From Bacillota bacterium (GTDB lineage: Bacteria > Bacillota > Clostridia > Oscillospirales > Ruminococcaceae): a DNA stretch of 64,000 nt. The position numbers and the translations under genes are program-made. The notes under the pieces were generated by a model. That model worked only from the letters and a program-made list of their open reading frames with translations, ran no database searches and had not been told where the DNA came from. The stretch is from NCBI GenBank assembly GCA_023433405.1, contig JAEZCT010000054.1, positions 1 to 64,000 on the forward strand, read 5' to 3'. This document shows, in pieces, positions 16,182 through 25,070 of the stretch (positions are counted from its first letter, which is position 1; the number at the start of each line of letters is the position of its first letter).

Positions 16182-17534
16182 ATGAGTTCCCAGAAGGCTC
16201 AAGAGATTTTAGACAAGGTGCTCGGCTACATCGAGTCAGCCGACCTATCGGAGGTGGACAAACAGCAGCTTGTGAAGGACAGCGTGCACAACTACAACGA
16301 GTTCATTAATCCCGGCTGGCTGAAGTACCGCAAATCCGTGTCAACGAATGAGGCCTTTGTTGAGTGGATGGATTATGATTCCTATTTCACCGACGTGTAC
16401 GGCGAGCAGTTCATCGACTGCCTGGGCGGATTCGGCATTTACACATTTGGCCACCGCAATCCTGAAATACTCAAGTATGTGCATGCCCAGCTTAACCGAC
16501 AGGCACTGCACAGCCAAGAGCTGCTTGACCCCCTGCGCGGTTACCTTGCCAGCGCCCTTGCCGAAATTACGCCGGGCGACTTGCAGTACTGCTTTTTCAC
16601 CAACGGAGGCGCGGAGGCCGTTGAAATGGCGCTCAAGCTTGCTCGCATTGCAACCGGTAAGCGCTGGTTTATCTCTGCGGTGGGCGGTTTCCACGGTAAA
16701 ACCATGGGCGCACTCTCGGTTGGCGGCAAGGGTACCTATCGTACTCCTTATCTGCCTATCGTGCAGCAGGTTGCTCATACCATTTACGGCGATATTGATG
16801 ACCTTCGCAAGACGGTAAAAAAGCTCACCGCTACCGGAGAACAGATTGCCGGTATTATTTTAGAGCCAGTGCAGGGTGAGGCCGGCATTGTTCTGCCACC
16901 CAAAGGATACCTGCAGGCTGTGCGTGAGCTGTGCGATGAAACCGGCATTTGCCTGATCTTTGATGAGATCCAGACTGGAATGGGTCGTACGGGAAGCTAT
17001 TTCCGCTGTGAGGCGGAGGGCGTTACCCCCGATATTTTGACCTATGGCAAGGCGTTTGGCGGCGGTATCATGCCAATAACCGGCATCATCGCCCGCCCGC
17101 ACCTGTGGGTGGAAGAGCTAAAGGAGAATCCTTGGATTCTCGGCTCCCCCACCTTTGGCGGAAACCCTGTTGCCTGCGCCGCCGCTTTAGGTGCCATTAA
17201 CTTTATGGTTAAGCATGACGTTCCTAAGCTTGCCCGCGAAAAAGGTGACTACCTCATGGATGGTCTGCGTAAATTACAGCAGAAATATCCGAAGGTGGTG
17301 CTTGATGTTCGCGGCATCGGCCTAATGATTGGCGTGGAGTTCCCAAAATCCGAGGTCGGCTATTCCGTGGCCAAGGGCCTGTTTGCCCGAAAGGTAATGA
17401 CCGCAGGAACCCTAAACAACGCGACTACTATTCGTTTTGAGCCAGCGGCTACCACAAGCTATGAGGATTTTGACAAGGTGCTTACCCGTATGGATGAAGC
17501 CCTCGCGGATACTGTTAAGGAATACTCTCTTTAG
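16182..17534 (+). CDS. patA: Putrescine aminotransferase
   Basis: Class III PLP aminotransferase of 450 residues. It moves the amino group of putrescine to 2-oxoglutarate and makes 4-aminobutanal. The sequence follows E. coli PatA (YgjG) closely in many segments: FIDCLGGFGIYTFGHRNP, LHSQELLDPLR, EPVQGEAGIVLPPKGYL, and MTAGTLNNATTIRFEP. The PLP lysine is K290 (TYGKAFGGG) and the cofactor aspartate is D261 (FDEIQTGMGRTG). ATG 16182 follows AGAAAGGA, 40 bases after the dehydrogenase stop. It closes the plus arm of the polyamine locus, and a terminator follows. Confidence 0.93.
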   Translation: MSSQKAQEILDKVLGYIESADLSEVDKQQLVKDSVHNYNEFINPGWLKYRKSVSTNEAFVEWMDYDSYFTDVYGEQFIDCLGGFGIYTFGHRNPEILKYVHAQLNRQALHSQELLDPLRGYLASALAEITPGDLQYCFFTNGGAEAVEMALKLARIATGKRWFISAVGGFHGKTMGALSVGGKGTYRTPYLPIVQQVAHTIYGDIDDLRKTVKKLTATGEQIAGIILEPVQGEAGIVLPPKGYLQAVRELCDETGICLIFDEIQTGMGRTGSYFRCEAEGVTPDILTYGKAFGGGIMPITGIIARPHLWVEELKENPWILGSPTFGGNPVACAAALGAINFMVKHDVPKLAREKGDYLMDGLRKLQQKYPKVVLDVRGIGLMIGVEFPKSEVGYSVAKGLFARKVMTAGTLNNATTIRFEPAATTSYEDFDKVLTRMDEALADTVKEYSL

Positions 17535-17573
17535 TCATTTGCGCTTTATCTCTGAATAAGGTATTTGATTAAG

Positions 17574-17617
17574 AATGCTCCCGGCTTTGGCGTTTATGCC
17601 TGGTCAGGAGCATTTTT
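17574..17617 (+). terminator. Terminator of the polyamine catabolic genes
   Basis: AATGCTCC (17574-17581) pairs with GGAGCATT (17607-17614), followed by T residues, about 40 bases after the patA stop. Confidence 0.7.
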
Positions 17618-17754
17618 GAGCTTCGCCACACATGCCTCTCAGCCCTGTTCAAGAAAAGGTGAAATCTTTTGCTAGTACTTTATAAAAATGCCTTCTCATG
17701 CTATACTTATGCTAAATAAAGACAACCGACCAAATCAGGAAGGAAATCTATGAC

Positions 17755-18420
17755 ATGACAAAAAAAACGCTACTACAGACCAACATCGGTTTACTGCTTT
17801 TTACCGGAATACCCGCGTTTATATCTTATGTGTTCTACGCTGCCCTGGGGCATTACCTTTGGCCGGAATACAATCGGCTGACACAGGATATCAGTTCTCT
17901 TGGGGCGGAGGGCGCGCCGAACCAGGAGAAGCTGTTCCCGTTTATTACGGCCTATGCGGTGTTCCTCTTTATATTCGTGACAGTCTATGTTTTCGCCTCA
18001 TTTTATAGAAATCGTACTTGGGGTGTGAAAATTGGCTCCATTCTGCTTTTACTTATGTCTGTTATTTCTAAATACGGTTATTCTATGTTTCCTCTTGAGG
18101 GAGATAAAACACAGATGACCTTTCAGAATATGATGCATATTGTCACTACTGTTTTAGTAGTCTTTCTTTCCATTGGGGCACTATTCTCCATTGCCTTCGG
18201 GTATCGCAAGCGTGCGGAAAGTAAACGCTTTGGCACCTTTGTACTGTTTTCTGCCATCGTGTTTACCCTGCTTGGCATGACAAACCCCATAGGAATGGGA
18301 GCAGGGCTGAATCTTTTGGGTCTTACCGAGCGGCTAGCAATCTACAGTCTGCACCTAATTATTGCCGTGCTGGGTATATGGGAGGCAAAGTCCCTCCTTG
18401 CTGGACGTAAGTCCACTTAA
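17755..18420 (+). CDS. DUF998 family membrane protein
   Basis: A 221-residue polytopic protein with about six hydrophobic segments and the DUF998 layout. A short loop after the first helix contains TQDISSLGAEGAPNQ, and a helix ends GYSMFPLEGD, both typical of this family. No biochemical role is established for the family that I can apply. ATG 17755 is preceded by AGGAAGGA; an overlapping ATG at 17750 is out of frame. Upstream lie the patA terminator and about 130 bases that may hold its promoter; yggS follows after about 70 bases. Confidence 0.75.
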   Translation: MTKKTLLQTNIGLLLFTGIPAFISYVFYAALGHYLWPEYNRLTQDISSLGAEGAPNQEKLFPFITAYAVFLFIFVTVYVFASFYRNRTWGVKIGSILLLLMSVISKYGYSMFPLEGDKTQMTFQNMMHIVTTVLVVFLSIGALFSIAFGYRKRAESKRFGTFVLFSAIVFTLLGMTNPIGMGAGLNLLGLTERLAIYSLHLIIAVLGIWEAKSLLAGRKST

Positions 18421-18492
18421 TCTTTCACGGGTGCGTACCTTTTTACCGCTCGTACGTTCATCGTAAAGCTACCAAAGGAGGATTTGCGAATC

Positions 18493-19191
18493 GTGTCTGA
18501 GGCCTCAGAAAGAATAGATTCGATTGTACAAAGAATAGCGCAGGCCGCGAAATCCGCCGGTCGCTCCCCCGCTGATGTTACCCTGCTCGCCGCAACCAAA
18601 ACGCGCGACACTGATACGGTGCGAGAAATTATTGCTAATGGAATTTCGGTTGTGGGCGAAAACAGGGTACAGGAGATGACCCAAAAATTAGCCGAAAACG
18701 CCTATGAAAATGCTTCTCTACATTTCATTGGCCAACTGCAAAGCAATAAAGTGCGGCAGGTAGCGGGTTATGTTGACCTAATTCATTCGGTAGACTCCTT
18801 AAAACTTGCGCAGGAGATTAACAAGGCTGTTGTGGCTCGCTCTGACATGACCCAGCCGCAGGATATCCTAATAGAAATTAACATAGGCGGCGAAACCTCG
18901 AAGGGCGGAATCCAACCCGGTCAGCTAAAGCAGTTTTTGTATAGCCTTTCTGAGTTGCCCGCAATTCGCATATCGGGTCTTATGTGTATCCCGCCTCCCG
19001 CCCAAACGAAAGATGAGGCACGGCGTTATTTTGCGCAAATGAAGGAGTTGTTTGACCGACACTGTGACTCCTTTTCACTCCATCGTCCCCCTGTGCTGTC
19101 TATGGGCATGTCGGATGATTTTGAACAGGCAATTCTCGAAGGCTCTACGCTTGTTCGCGTCGGTACGGCATTGTTTGGGCCACGGCATTAA
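18493..19191 (+). CDS. yggS: YggS-family pyridoxal phosphate homeostasis protein
   Basis: A 232-residue PLP-carrying protein of the YggS/PROSC family, which keeps free PLP and amino acid pools balanced and is not itself an established enzyme. The PLP lysine is K36 in LLAATKTRD. The other family segments are GENRVQEM, HFIGQLQSNK, HSVDSLKLA, SGLMCIPP and LSMGMSDDFEQAI, ending in the phosphate-binding region VRVGTALFG. GTG 18493 sits 11 bases after AAAGGAGG; a TTG at 18484 is too close to that site. In many Firmicutes the gene lies near division genes, but not here. Confidence 0.93.
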   Translation: MSEASERIDSIVQRIAQAAKSAGRSPADVTLLAATKTRDTDTVREIIANGISVVGENRVQEMTQKLAENAYENASLHFIGQLQSNKVRQVAGYVDLIHSVDSLKLAQEINKAVVARSDMTQPQDILIEINIGGETSKGGIQPGQLKQFLYSLSELPAIRISGLMCIPPPAQTKDEARRYFAQMKELFDRHCDSFSLHRPPVLSMGMSDDFEQAILEGSTLVRVGTALFGPRH

Positions 19192-19550
19192 CCCGTAGGT
19201 TAAAACTAATGCCAAAGAAAAAAACAAACCTCTTTTTGCGCGCTGCTTTACAAAACTAAATTTTAAAAGTATGCTTGTGTTCTATAGAAATAAACTGCTT
19301 ATACAGCTGGAATAGATGACATAAAAGGATCCTTGGCGCTACGCGTTATTTTGCGTAGCGCCAAGGATCCTTTTGTAAAGGCTGTCCCTATATGAAATAA
19401 TGGTCTTTATAAAAAATGAGGCTTGTTTTATCCGTTTGACAGGAACCTTTTGCCCTATTTTTGAATATTGTGATATGTAATGACTACCGAGATAAACAAA
19501 TAGCCCTCAATCAATTCGGTTGTTCGTCATAATGGTATGGAGGGGTTTAC
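19192..19550. other. Gap between yggS and the ATPase-like gene
   Basis: Holds a strong hairpin (19323-19374) and an AT-rich stretch before the next gene. A TTGACA at about 19437 has no well-spaced -10 box. The sequence CATAATGGTA at about 19529 resembles a sporulation sigma -10 element, but the -35 side is not convincing. Confidence 0.45.
19323..19374 (+). terminator. Very long perfect hairpin terminator after yggS
   Basis: A perfect 22-bp stem (19323-19344 with 19353-19374) encloses an eight-base loop, flanked by A and T runs. The stem is unusually long for an intrinsic terminator and should work in both directions. Confidence 0.8.
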
Positions 19551-20651
19551 ATGGGTATCAGCGCAAATCATAAGGCGGATTTTTATTTAGGAGCCCTTGC
19601 ACCGCAAGGATTTATATCGCGCTATGCGCAATCGTATAATATCGACGATTATGAATATATATGCATTTTAAAAGGCTTTCCAGGTAAAAATGATTTTGTG
19701 CGAGAAGTTGCGAAACAGGTAAGCCCTTATGATAGCGAATTAGAGTACATTCACTCCTGCTTTAATCCTGAATCCTTGGACGGTATCATTTTTCACACAT
19801 TACACGCTGCTGTAATTGATGGTACCGCCCCCCATACCCTGGAGCCGCGCTATTACGATGCCTTTGAAACTATTCTTCCTCTGGGGGATTATTGTGACAA
19901 GGATTTGATTCGGAAATCCCGTACCGAAATTCGAGGCCTGACAGATCGAAATCAACAGCTTTGCGAACGATGCACCCGATTTGTCAGTGCAGCATCCTCC
20001 CTGCTCAGTGATACTTACAGCCTAGCGCTCGCCTGCACAGACGCGGATAAGGCCGCCGCCTTCGCGGCACGCGTTCTTGCAAGAGAATCAAAGCAGAGCA
20101 ATACATCGAAAAAAGGCAAACAGCGCCACCGGTTCTTAAGCGCGGTTACCCCCGATGGCATTACCGTGTTTGATAAGACAGTTGACCATTATTGTGAAAA
20201 GGTATATGTTCTAGAGGACGATTTTGGAGCGGCCGCTAACTTAATTTTGACAAAACTGCGTGATGGATTTACGGAATGTGGCTATGACAGCATCTGCTGC
20301 TGGTGCCCAGTTCTTCCCTTTGAGAAGCTTGAGCACCTCATTATTCCCGAGCTTTCCATTGGTTTTGTCACCTCAAACAGGTGGCATTCCGTTGATTTTG
20401 AAGGCGCCAGAGGAATCCACTCAAGGCGTTTTACCAGCCTGGAAAAGCTTGCTGTTCGCAGACAGCGCATTTCCTTTAATCGTCGGGCCACCAATGAGTT
20501 AATTGATGCCGCCGCTTCCGTGCTTGTGCAATCTCAGGATATTCACAGTCAATTGGAGAGCATTTACCATAATGCCGTAGACCAGCATAAACTTCGCGAA
20601 GCCGCTTCTGCCACCGCCAAAAGCATTCTAGCTTTGCAAAAAACCGCGTAG
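19551..20651 (+). CDS. Two-domain ATPase-like protein with both P-loops degenerate
   Basis: A 366-residue protein that resembles a Firmicutes family of paired P-loop ATPases (PRK06851 type, from memory). Each half shows the family layout. The N half has a strand and loop (ICILKGFPGKNDFVREV), then YIHSCFNPESLDGIIF and VIDGTAPHTLEP. The C half has VYVLEDDFGAAANLIL, then LEHLIIPELSIGFVTSN. In relatives the loops read like GPPGTGKST; here neither half keeps the GK[S/T] core. ATP hydrolysis therefore seems lost while the fold and the DGTAPH segment are retained. ATG 19551 follows GGAGGGG. Function is unknown. It stands alone between two strong terminators. Confidence 0.65.
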   Translation: MGISANHKADFYLGALAPQGFISRYAQSYNIDDYEYICILKGFPGKNDFVREVAKQVSPYDSELEYIHSCFNPESLDGIIFHTLHAAVIDGTAPHTLEPRYYDAFETILPLGDYCDKDLIRKSRTEIRGLTDRNQQLCERCTRFVSAASSLLSDTYSLALACTDADKAAAFAARVLARESKQSNTSKKGKQRHRFLSAVTPDGITVFDKTVDHYCEKVYVLEDDFGAAANLILTKLRDGFTECGYDSICCWCPVLPFEKLEHLIIPELSIGFVTSNRWHSVDFEGARGIHSRRFTSLEKLAVRRQRISFNRRATNELIDAAASVLVQSQDIHSQLESIYHNAVDQHKLREAASATAKSILALQKTA

Positions 20652-20708
20652 TATGCGCAAGCTTTTTTGATAGTACCAACTCAGTGACAGACCAAAACCG
20701 TTTTGAAG

Positions 20709-20751
20709 AAAAAAGAACAGGTGTGAAATTATTTCATACCTGTTCTTTTTT
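20709..20751. terminator. Bidirectional terminator between convergent genes
   Basis: A 21-bp stem with one G-U pair (20709-20729 with 20731-20751) is flanked by A and T runs. It sits between the ATPase-like gene and the methyltransferase gene, and can end both. Confidence 0.85.
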
Positions 20752-20804
20752 ATCCATAACCGGTTTAGAAGTGTAAAAAAACCCGAATAAAACTCAATTG
20801 AACA

Positions 20805-21923
20805 CTACTTAAAATACATGAAAAGCTGGCACTTTATCATGCCATTATAGAGTTTACGACGTTTATCGGCGGTTCGTCCGAACAGCTTCTCAAAGCCTTC
20901 ATGCGGGGATATTACATAGTAGCTGTATCCCTCTTGTTTGCGAAACACCTTTCCCATTACGCCATATAAATCCTCAGCTTGACGAATGTCTAACAGCCGC
21001 TCACCATAGGGAGGGTTGCATACCACAACAGCTTTTTCGCTCTCGGGGCAGAAATCCTTAATTGCGGCAGTCTTCACATGAATACAGTCGGCGACCCCGG
21101 CTTTCTTTGCGTTTGAGAGCGTGAGCTCCACTGCCTCCTGCGAAATATCCGCTCCATAAGCTTCAAATCCAATGTTGCGGTCTATCTGGGTATTTGCCCG
21201 TTCGCGTTCTTCCCTCCAAGCTTTTAACCCAATACTATCCCAGCTTTCAGCTGCAAAGCTTCTATAAAGACCGGGAGCAATATGCTGTGCCCGCAATGCC
21301 GCTTCGATTAAAAATGTACCGGATCCGCAAAAGGGATCATATACTGTGGAATACCCTTTAACACGCGCGACGTCAAGTATCCCCGCGGCAAGTGTTTCCT
21401 TAATCGGGGCCTCGGTAGAATCCCTTCGGTACCCGCGCTTATGCAAGCCAACACCAGAGGTATCCAGCATAACGGTAACCTCGTCCTTAAAAATGGAAAA
21501 GCGGATTTGAACCGTCGCTTTCGTTTCCTCAAACCATGACAGATGGTAAATTCGTTCCAGGCGCTTTACCGCCGCCTTTTTAATAATTGCCTGGCAGTCC
21601 GGCAAAGAATGCAGTTGAGAATCCAAAGACCATCCCTTGACTGGAAAAGCATCCTTTTTACCAATAAACTCCTCCAGAGGCAGCGCTAAGACCCCCTGAA
21701 AAAGCTCTTCAAAGCTTCTGGCGGTAAAACTTCCAAGCATAATCAGCACACGCTCCGCAGTTCGCAAACAGATATTGGCCCTGGCAATATCCTCAATGCC
21801 ACCCTCAAACAGCACTCTGCCGTTTTGTGCCGCAACATTTTGCCCGCCCATACGTTTAATTTCGTCTGCCAGGATGCCCTCCAATCCAAACAAACAGGGA
21901 CATAATAGAGTCAAACGATTCAT
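20805..21923 (-). CDS. THUMP-domain 23S rRNA methyltransferase (RlmL/YpsC type)
   Basis: A 372-residue S-adenosylmethionine-dependent RNA methyltransferase. Residues 1-155 form an N-terminal ferredoxin-like plus THUMP RNA-binding region. The Rossmann methyltransferase domain follows, with YDPFCGSGTFLIEAAL as the SAM motif and the catalytic VVCNPPYGERL. This matches the UPF0020 family, whose members methylate N2 of guanosine in 23S rRNA; it corresponds to the N-terminal half of E. coli RlmL. ATG 21923 follows AAAGGAA. The exact guanosine target is not shown by sequence. Confidence 0.88.
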   Translation of the reverse strand: MNRLTLLCPCLFGLEGILADEIKRMGGQNVAAQNGRVLFEGGIEDIARANICLRTAERVLIMLGSFTARSFEELFQGVLALPLEEFIGKKDAFPVKGWSLDSQLHSLPDCQAIIKKAAVKRLERIYHLSWFEETKATVQIRFSIFKDEVTVMLDTSGVGLHKRGYRRDSTEAPIKETLAAGILDVARVKGYSTVYDPFCGSGTFLIEAALRAQHIAPGLYRSFAAESWDSIGLKAWREERERANTQIDRNIGFEAYGADISQEAVELTLSNAKKAGVADCIHVKTAAIKDFCPESEKAVVVCNPPYGERLLDIRQAEDLYGVMGKVFRKQEGYSYYVISPHEGFEKLFGRTADKRRKLYNGMIKCQLFMYFK

Positions 21924-22097
21924 AAATGCAATTCCTTTCCGTGCAACAGCTGTCATCGGATCATTTTCTATAATAATGCGCTAATTCGTTATAATATTTG
22001 AACTTGTCATAAAAATTTATGTCATGACCTCAATGCCAAAGCTAAAATGTTTTTCGCCAAATCATAGTGTAAAAACGGGTTGTAAATATAACACAAA

Positions 22098-22129
22098 CTC
22101 ATGGAACACTCGTGTGGGTGTTCCATGAG
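22098..22129 (-). terminator. Terminator of hpf
   Basis: Perfect 12-bp stem CTCATGGAACAC (22098-22109) with 22118-22129. On the minus strand it is followed by TTTGTGTT. Confidence 0.75.
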
Positions 22130-22166
22130 CATCATAATACATTTTGTAGTAAATTATGGTTGTTGC

Positions 22167-22703
22167 TTATTCAGCGTTTGGCTCCAGCAAGCCGTAGTTT
22201 CCATCTTTACGGCGGTATACTACGTTAATTTCGTTGGAGGAACCGTTACGGAACATGAAAAACTCGTGACCAAGCATGTTCATTTGCAAAATCGCTTCTT
22301 CGAGAGTCATGTGGTTGACCACAAAACGCTTATTGCGCACGACGCGGTATTCTGTCGCGCTCTCTTCATAGTCATACAGATAGCTTTCATCGGGAGCGTT
22401 AAAAGCGTCATCCCGCATCTTAGCTTCCAGTTTCGATTTATTCTTAACAATCTGCTGGAACAGCGAATCGGTGACTGCCTCAAGAGAATCCATGAGATCG
22501 GAGGTGGTTTTTTCGCTGCGATAAATCATTCCTTGTGACTTGATTGTAACCTCAACCGTAAAACGATCCCTCTCCAGAGAGGCGGTAACCATCGCATCTG
22601 CGCTATTTTCGAAAAAACGGTCAAACTTTTGGAGTTTTTTTTCCGCCCTTTCCTTAAATGAATCACGAAGGTTCAGCTTTCTGCTTCTGATTGTAATGTT
22701 CAT
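22167..22703 (-). CDS. hpf: Ribosome hibernation promoting factor, long form
   Basis: A 178-residue long HPF that pairs idle 70S ribosomes into 100S dimers. The N-terminal domain (1-100) binds the ribosome and begins MNITIRSRKLNL. A linker of about 25 residues leads to the C-terminal dimerisation domain, with VVRNKRFVVNHMTLEEAILQMNMLGHEFFMFRN. The start ATG 22703 is preceded by AAAGGAATG. A promoter lies at 22800-22828 and a terminator follows, so the gene is a single unit. Control by growth phase is usual for the family but is not visible here. Confidence 0.95.
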   Translation of the reverse strand: MNITIRSRKLNLRDSFKERAEKKLQKFDRFFENSADAMVTASLERDRFTVEVTIKSQGMIYRSEKTTSDLMDSLEAVTDSLFQQIVKNKSKLEAKMRDDAFNAPDESYLYDYEESATEYRVVRNKRFVVNHMTLEEAILQMNMLGHEFFMFRNGSSNEINVVYRRKDGNYGLLEPNAE

Positions 22704-22799
22704 ACAAAACATTCCTTTCAACAATCAAGTGTGCAACATAACTAATTTAAACAGAACAAGTTGTGCCGTTTTTGATTATTATGTCTATCTTGTAATACC

Positions 22800-22828
22800 A
22801 TCATAGCACAGGCCGATCTCAAAGTAAA
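22800..22828 (-). promoter_or_regulatory. Promoter for hpf
   Basis: On the minus strand TTTACT (22823-22828), a 17-base spacer and TATGAT (22800-22805). The leader would be about 90 bases. Confidence 0.55.
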
Positions 22829-22865
22829 GTCTTGGTTATGAAGGTTTTGTTTCTAATCTACGAAT

Positions 22866-24032
22866 TTAGTATAAATTAACCCGTTTCCCCCCAACTACCA
22901 CCAAATTGGGACGGCTGTAGACAGAAAGCGGGTCTGCATCAAAGACCAGCATATCCGCATCCTTGCCGGGCATTATTGAACCAACCCGGTTGTCTATGCC
23001 GCATATTCTGGCCGGGTTAATGGTGATGGCTCGTAAAGCCTCCTCATAAGGCAAGCCGTCGCGTACAGCAATTCCTGCGCACAGCGGGAGATATTGAATT
23101 GGTATCACCGGATGATCGGTGCAGATGGCAAATTCCACACCATGCCGGTGCAATATCCCCGCTGTTTTAGGTGTAAGGTTTTTAAGCTCCGGTTTTGATC
23201 GCTCACAAATTACAGGGCCTACCACCGCACTGGCCCCCTCTTCCTTAATATCCTCCGCAATGAGATGACCCTCAGTGCAGTGAATCAGTACATAATCAAG
23301 TCCAAACTCCTTGGCAATGCGTATCGCAGTAAAAATATCATCGGCGCGGTGCGCATGAAAGTGTGCTTTTACCTCCCGGCGCAAAAGCGGCAGCAGCGCC
23401 TCGCATTTAATATCGTAGTCCGGCTCATCAAGCTCTTCATCCTGCTGCGCGTTCTCTTGATCCTCCAAATACTTTTTGGCCTTGTAAAGCTGCTCGCGGA
23501 TAATTGCCGCGGTAGCCATTCTTGTTTCCGGGGTCTGGTTCTTACCATGGTAGGTGCCTTTTGGGTTTTCTCCCAGTGCAAACTTAAAGGCCAGCGGCTC
23601 CTTAACAATAATACGCTCTACCCTGCCACCCCAAGTCTTAATAGCTACCAGCTGTCCGCCCAAGGGATTGGCGCTGCCCGGACCGGTAACAACCGTTGTG
23701 ATTCCCGCCTGATAAGCCTCCTCAAAGCAATGGTCGCGGGGATTTATGGCATCAATGGCGCGCAGATGAGGTGTGCTGGGGTCGGTAGCTTCATTTCCGT
23801 CATCGCCCTCAAAGCCCATACCGTCCTCCCACATGCCCAAATGGCAGTGCGCATCCACAAAGCCAGGGTAGACATCCGCCCCTTTTACATCGTAAGTCTC
23901 GGCGTCTTCCTCCATGCTTCGGTATTGATCCATCGTGCCCAGCTCCGTTATGATGGAGCCCTGTACAATGACGAAGCCGTTTTCTATTACCGGAGACTCC
24001 ATTGTGTGTATCCTAGCATTTATAATTCTCAT
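22866..24032 (-). CDS. Metal-dependent amidohydrolase (imidazolonepropionase-like)
   Basis: A 388-residue amidohydrolase-superfamily enzyme. Metal-binding motifs follow the usual order: FVDAHCHLG (H62, H64), HFHAHRADD, LIHCTEGHLI and the catalytic aspartate in CTDHPV. A C-terminal strand segment with SIMPGKDADMLVFDADPL completes the beta-sandwich. Relatives include imidazolonepropionases and prolidase-like hydrolases, but no substrate can be assigned. It is a different branch from the amidohydrolase at 5767-7149. The ATG has AAAGGA upstream. It stands between hpf and yabR, probably as a single gene. Confidence 0.85.
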   Translation of the reverse strand: MRIINARIHTMESPVIENGFVIVQGSIITELGTMDQYRSMEEDAETYDVKGADVYPGFVDAHCHLGMWEDGMGFEGDDGNEATDPSTPHLRAIDAINPRDHCFEEAYQAGITTVVTGPGSANPLGGQLVAIKTWGGRVERIIVKEPLAFKFALGENPKGTYHGKNQTPETRMATAAIIREQLYKAKKYLEDQENAQQDEELDEPDYDIKCEALLPLLRREVKAHFHAHRADDIFTAIRIAKEFGLDYVLIHCTEGHLIAEDIKEEGASAVVGPVICERSKPELKNLTPKTAGILHRHGVEFAICTDHPVIPIQYLPLCAGIAVRDGLPYEEALRAITINPARICGIDNRVGSIMPGKDADMLVFDADPLSVYSRPNLVVVGGKRVNLY

Positions 24033-24183
24033 AATTGTTATGATTATCCTTTTGTTATTTTACTTTATTCGATTAGTGATATTCAAAGGCTTGATTTATG
24101 GGTGTTGATGCGATCTACCTGCGCTGGTACCGAATAATTGATTTATTTGCGCTTAGTGATTTATGACACCTTAACAGGTGAGT

Positions 24184-24222
24184 AAAAAACGCCGGCATGA
24201 GGGGCAAGCCCCACACCGACGC
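24184..24222 (-). terminator. Terminator of the yab cluster after yabR
   Basis: On the minus strand a GC-rich hairpin (GCGTCGG, GGGG/CCCC core, CCGGCG) with one bulge is followed by six T residues, 18 bases past the yabR stop. Confidence 0.75.
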
Positions 24223-24240
24223 TATGTTACCTGCACCCAA

Positions 24241-24687
24241 TCAACTGGATTTTGCACCGCGCTTGCCGCCGGAACCGCGTTTAGATTCCACGTTGCGCTT
24301 AATATCGTACATCTTTTCGTCGCTTGACTGCTTAAATTTACTCATCATATCCTCAAACGACATATTTTCATTCTTGCGGGAACCGCCGCCATATTCAAAT
24401 CCGCCGCGACGTTGGGGTGGACGCTGGGGCCTCTGCTGAGGAGGAGTTGGGTTTACAACCGCCTTCTTGATTGAGAGACTAATTTTCCCATCATCACCTA
24501 CATTGAGAATCTTAACCTTTACCTCTTGCCCTTCAGTCAGGTGCTCCCGAATCTCGTTTACATATGTAGTCGAGATTTCAGAAATGTGAACCATTCCGGT
24601 CTTTTTTTCCCCAAGATCAATGAAAGCGCCAAATTTGGTGATGCTTGTTACTTTTCCGGTTACTATACTTCCTACCTCAAGCTGCAT
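24241..24687 (-). CDS. yabR: S1-domain RNA-binding protein, YabR type
   Basis: A 148-residue protein. Residues 1-75 are a single S1 RNA-binding domain (GSIVTGKVTSITKFGAFIDL, GMVHISEI, VKVKILNV). The rest is a basic, glycine- and proline-rich low-complexity tail. It corresponds to B. subtilis YabR, whose role in RNA or ribosome contacts is not settled. It lies downstream of divIC as in B. subtilis, with a good AAGGAGG site 14 bases or less before ATG 24687. It may also have its own promoter, TTGTCA and TATGAC on the minus strand just upstream. Confidence 0.9.
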   Translation of the reverse strand: MQLEVGSIVTGKVTSITKFGAFIDLGEKKTGMVHISEISTTYVNEIREHLTEGQEVKVKILNVGDDGKISLSIKKAVVNPTPPQQRPQRPPQRRGGFEYGGGSRKNENMSFEDMMSKFKQSSDEKMYDIKRNVESKRGSGGKRGAKSS

Positions 24688-24767
24688 ACAAAAAGTGTTT
24701 CCTCCTTAAAATAATCGTGAACGTCATAAATACAGGGCCTTGGTTTGACAAAAAATCAAAAACCCGT

Positions 24768-25070
24768 TTAATTCCCCGAAATATCGACATATACCCGTTC
24801 CTGAGGATAGACATAGCCCCATTTTCCCCTTGCCATCCTCTCCATATAGCCGTCGTCTTCGGTTGATTCCACCAGCTTGAGGATTTCCTTATTCTCAATT
24901 GTCTGGGCTACAATCTTAGCGTTAAGCGCTTCAAGCTCCTGATTACGCGTCATGATTTCAAGCTGAATACTTATTGTAGTAAAAACAGAAGCAGCACATA
25001 CCACAGCAATCAGCAGTTTAAATCCTAGGGGAATTGCTTTCTTTTTTGCTCCTGTGCCGCTTGTTTTCAT
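24768..25070 (-). CDS. divIC: Septum formation initiator protein DivIC/FtsB
   Basis: A 100-residue bitopic membrane protein of the divisome. A basic N-terminus is followed by one membrane helix (about 15-37), then a coiled coil (about 40-70: LEIMTRNQELEALNAKIVAQ), then the short conserved tail DDGYMERMARGKWGYVYPQE. It works with DivIB and FtsL to activate septal wall synthesis, and in spore formers also at the asymmetric septum. Its start overlaps the end of yabQ by 53 bases, with AAAGGAA inside yabQ, so translation is probably coupled. Confidence 0.92.
   Translation of the reverse strand: MKTSGTGAKKKAIPLGFKLLIAVVCAASVFTTISIQLEIMTRNQELEALNAKIVAQTIENKEILKLVESTEDDGYMERMARGKWGYVYPQERVYVDISGN

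Noticed and set aside
24066..24118. Another diverged copy of the palindromic repeat
   Set aside because: The stretch with CTTGATTTATGGGTGTTGATGCG resembles the repeat centre, but similarity is limited to about 30 bases and the arms do not pair.
23265..24137. Plus-strand open frame of 290 codons
   Set aside because: Antisense to the amidohydrolase gene with clear metal motifs.
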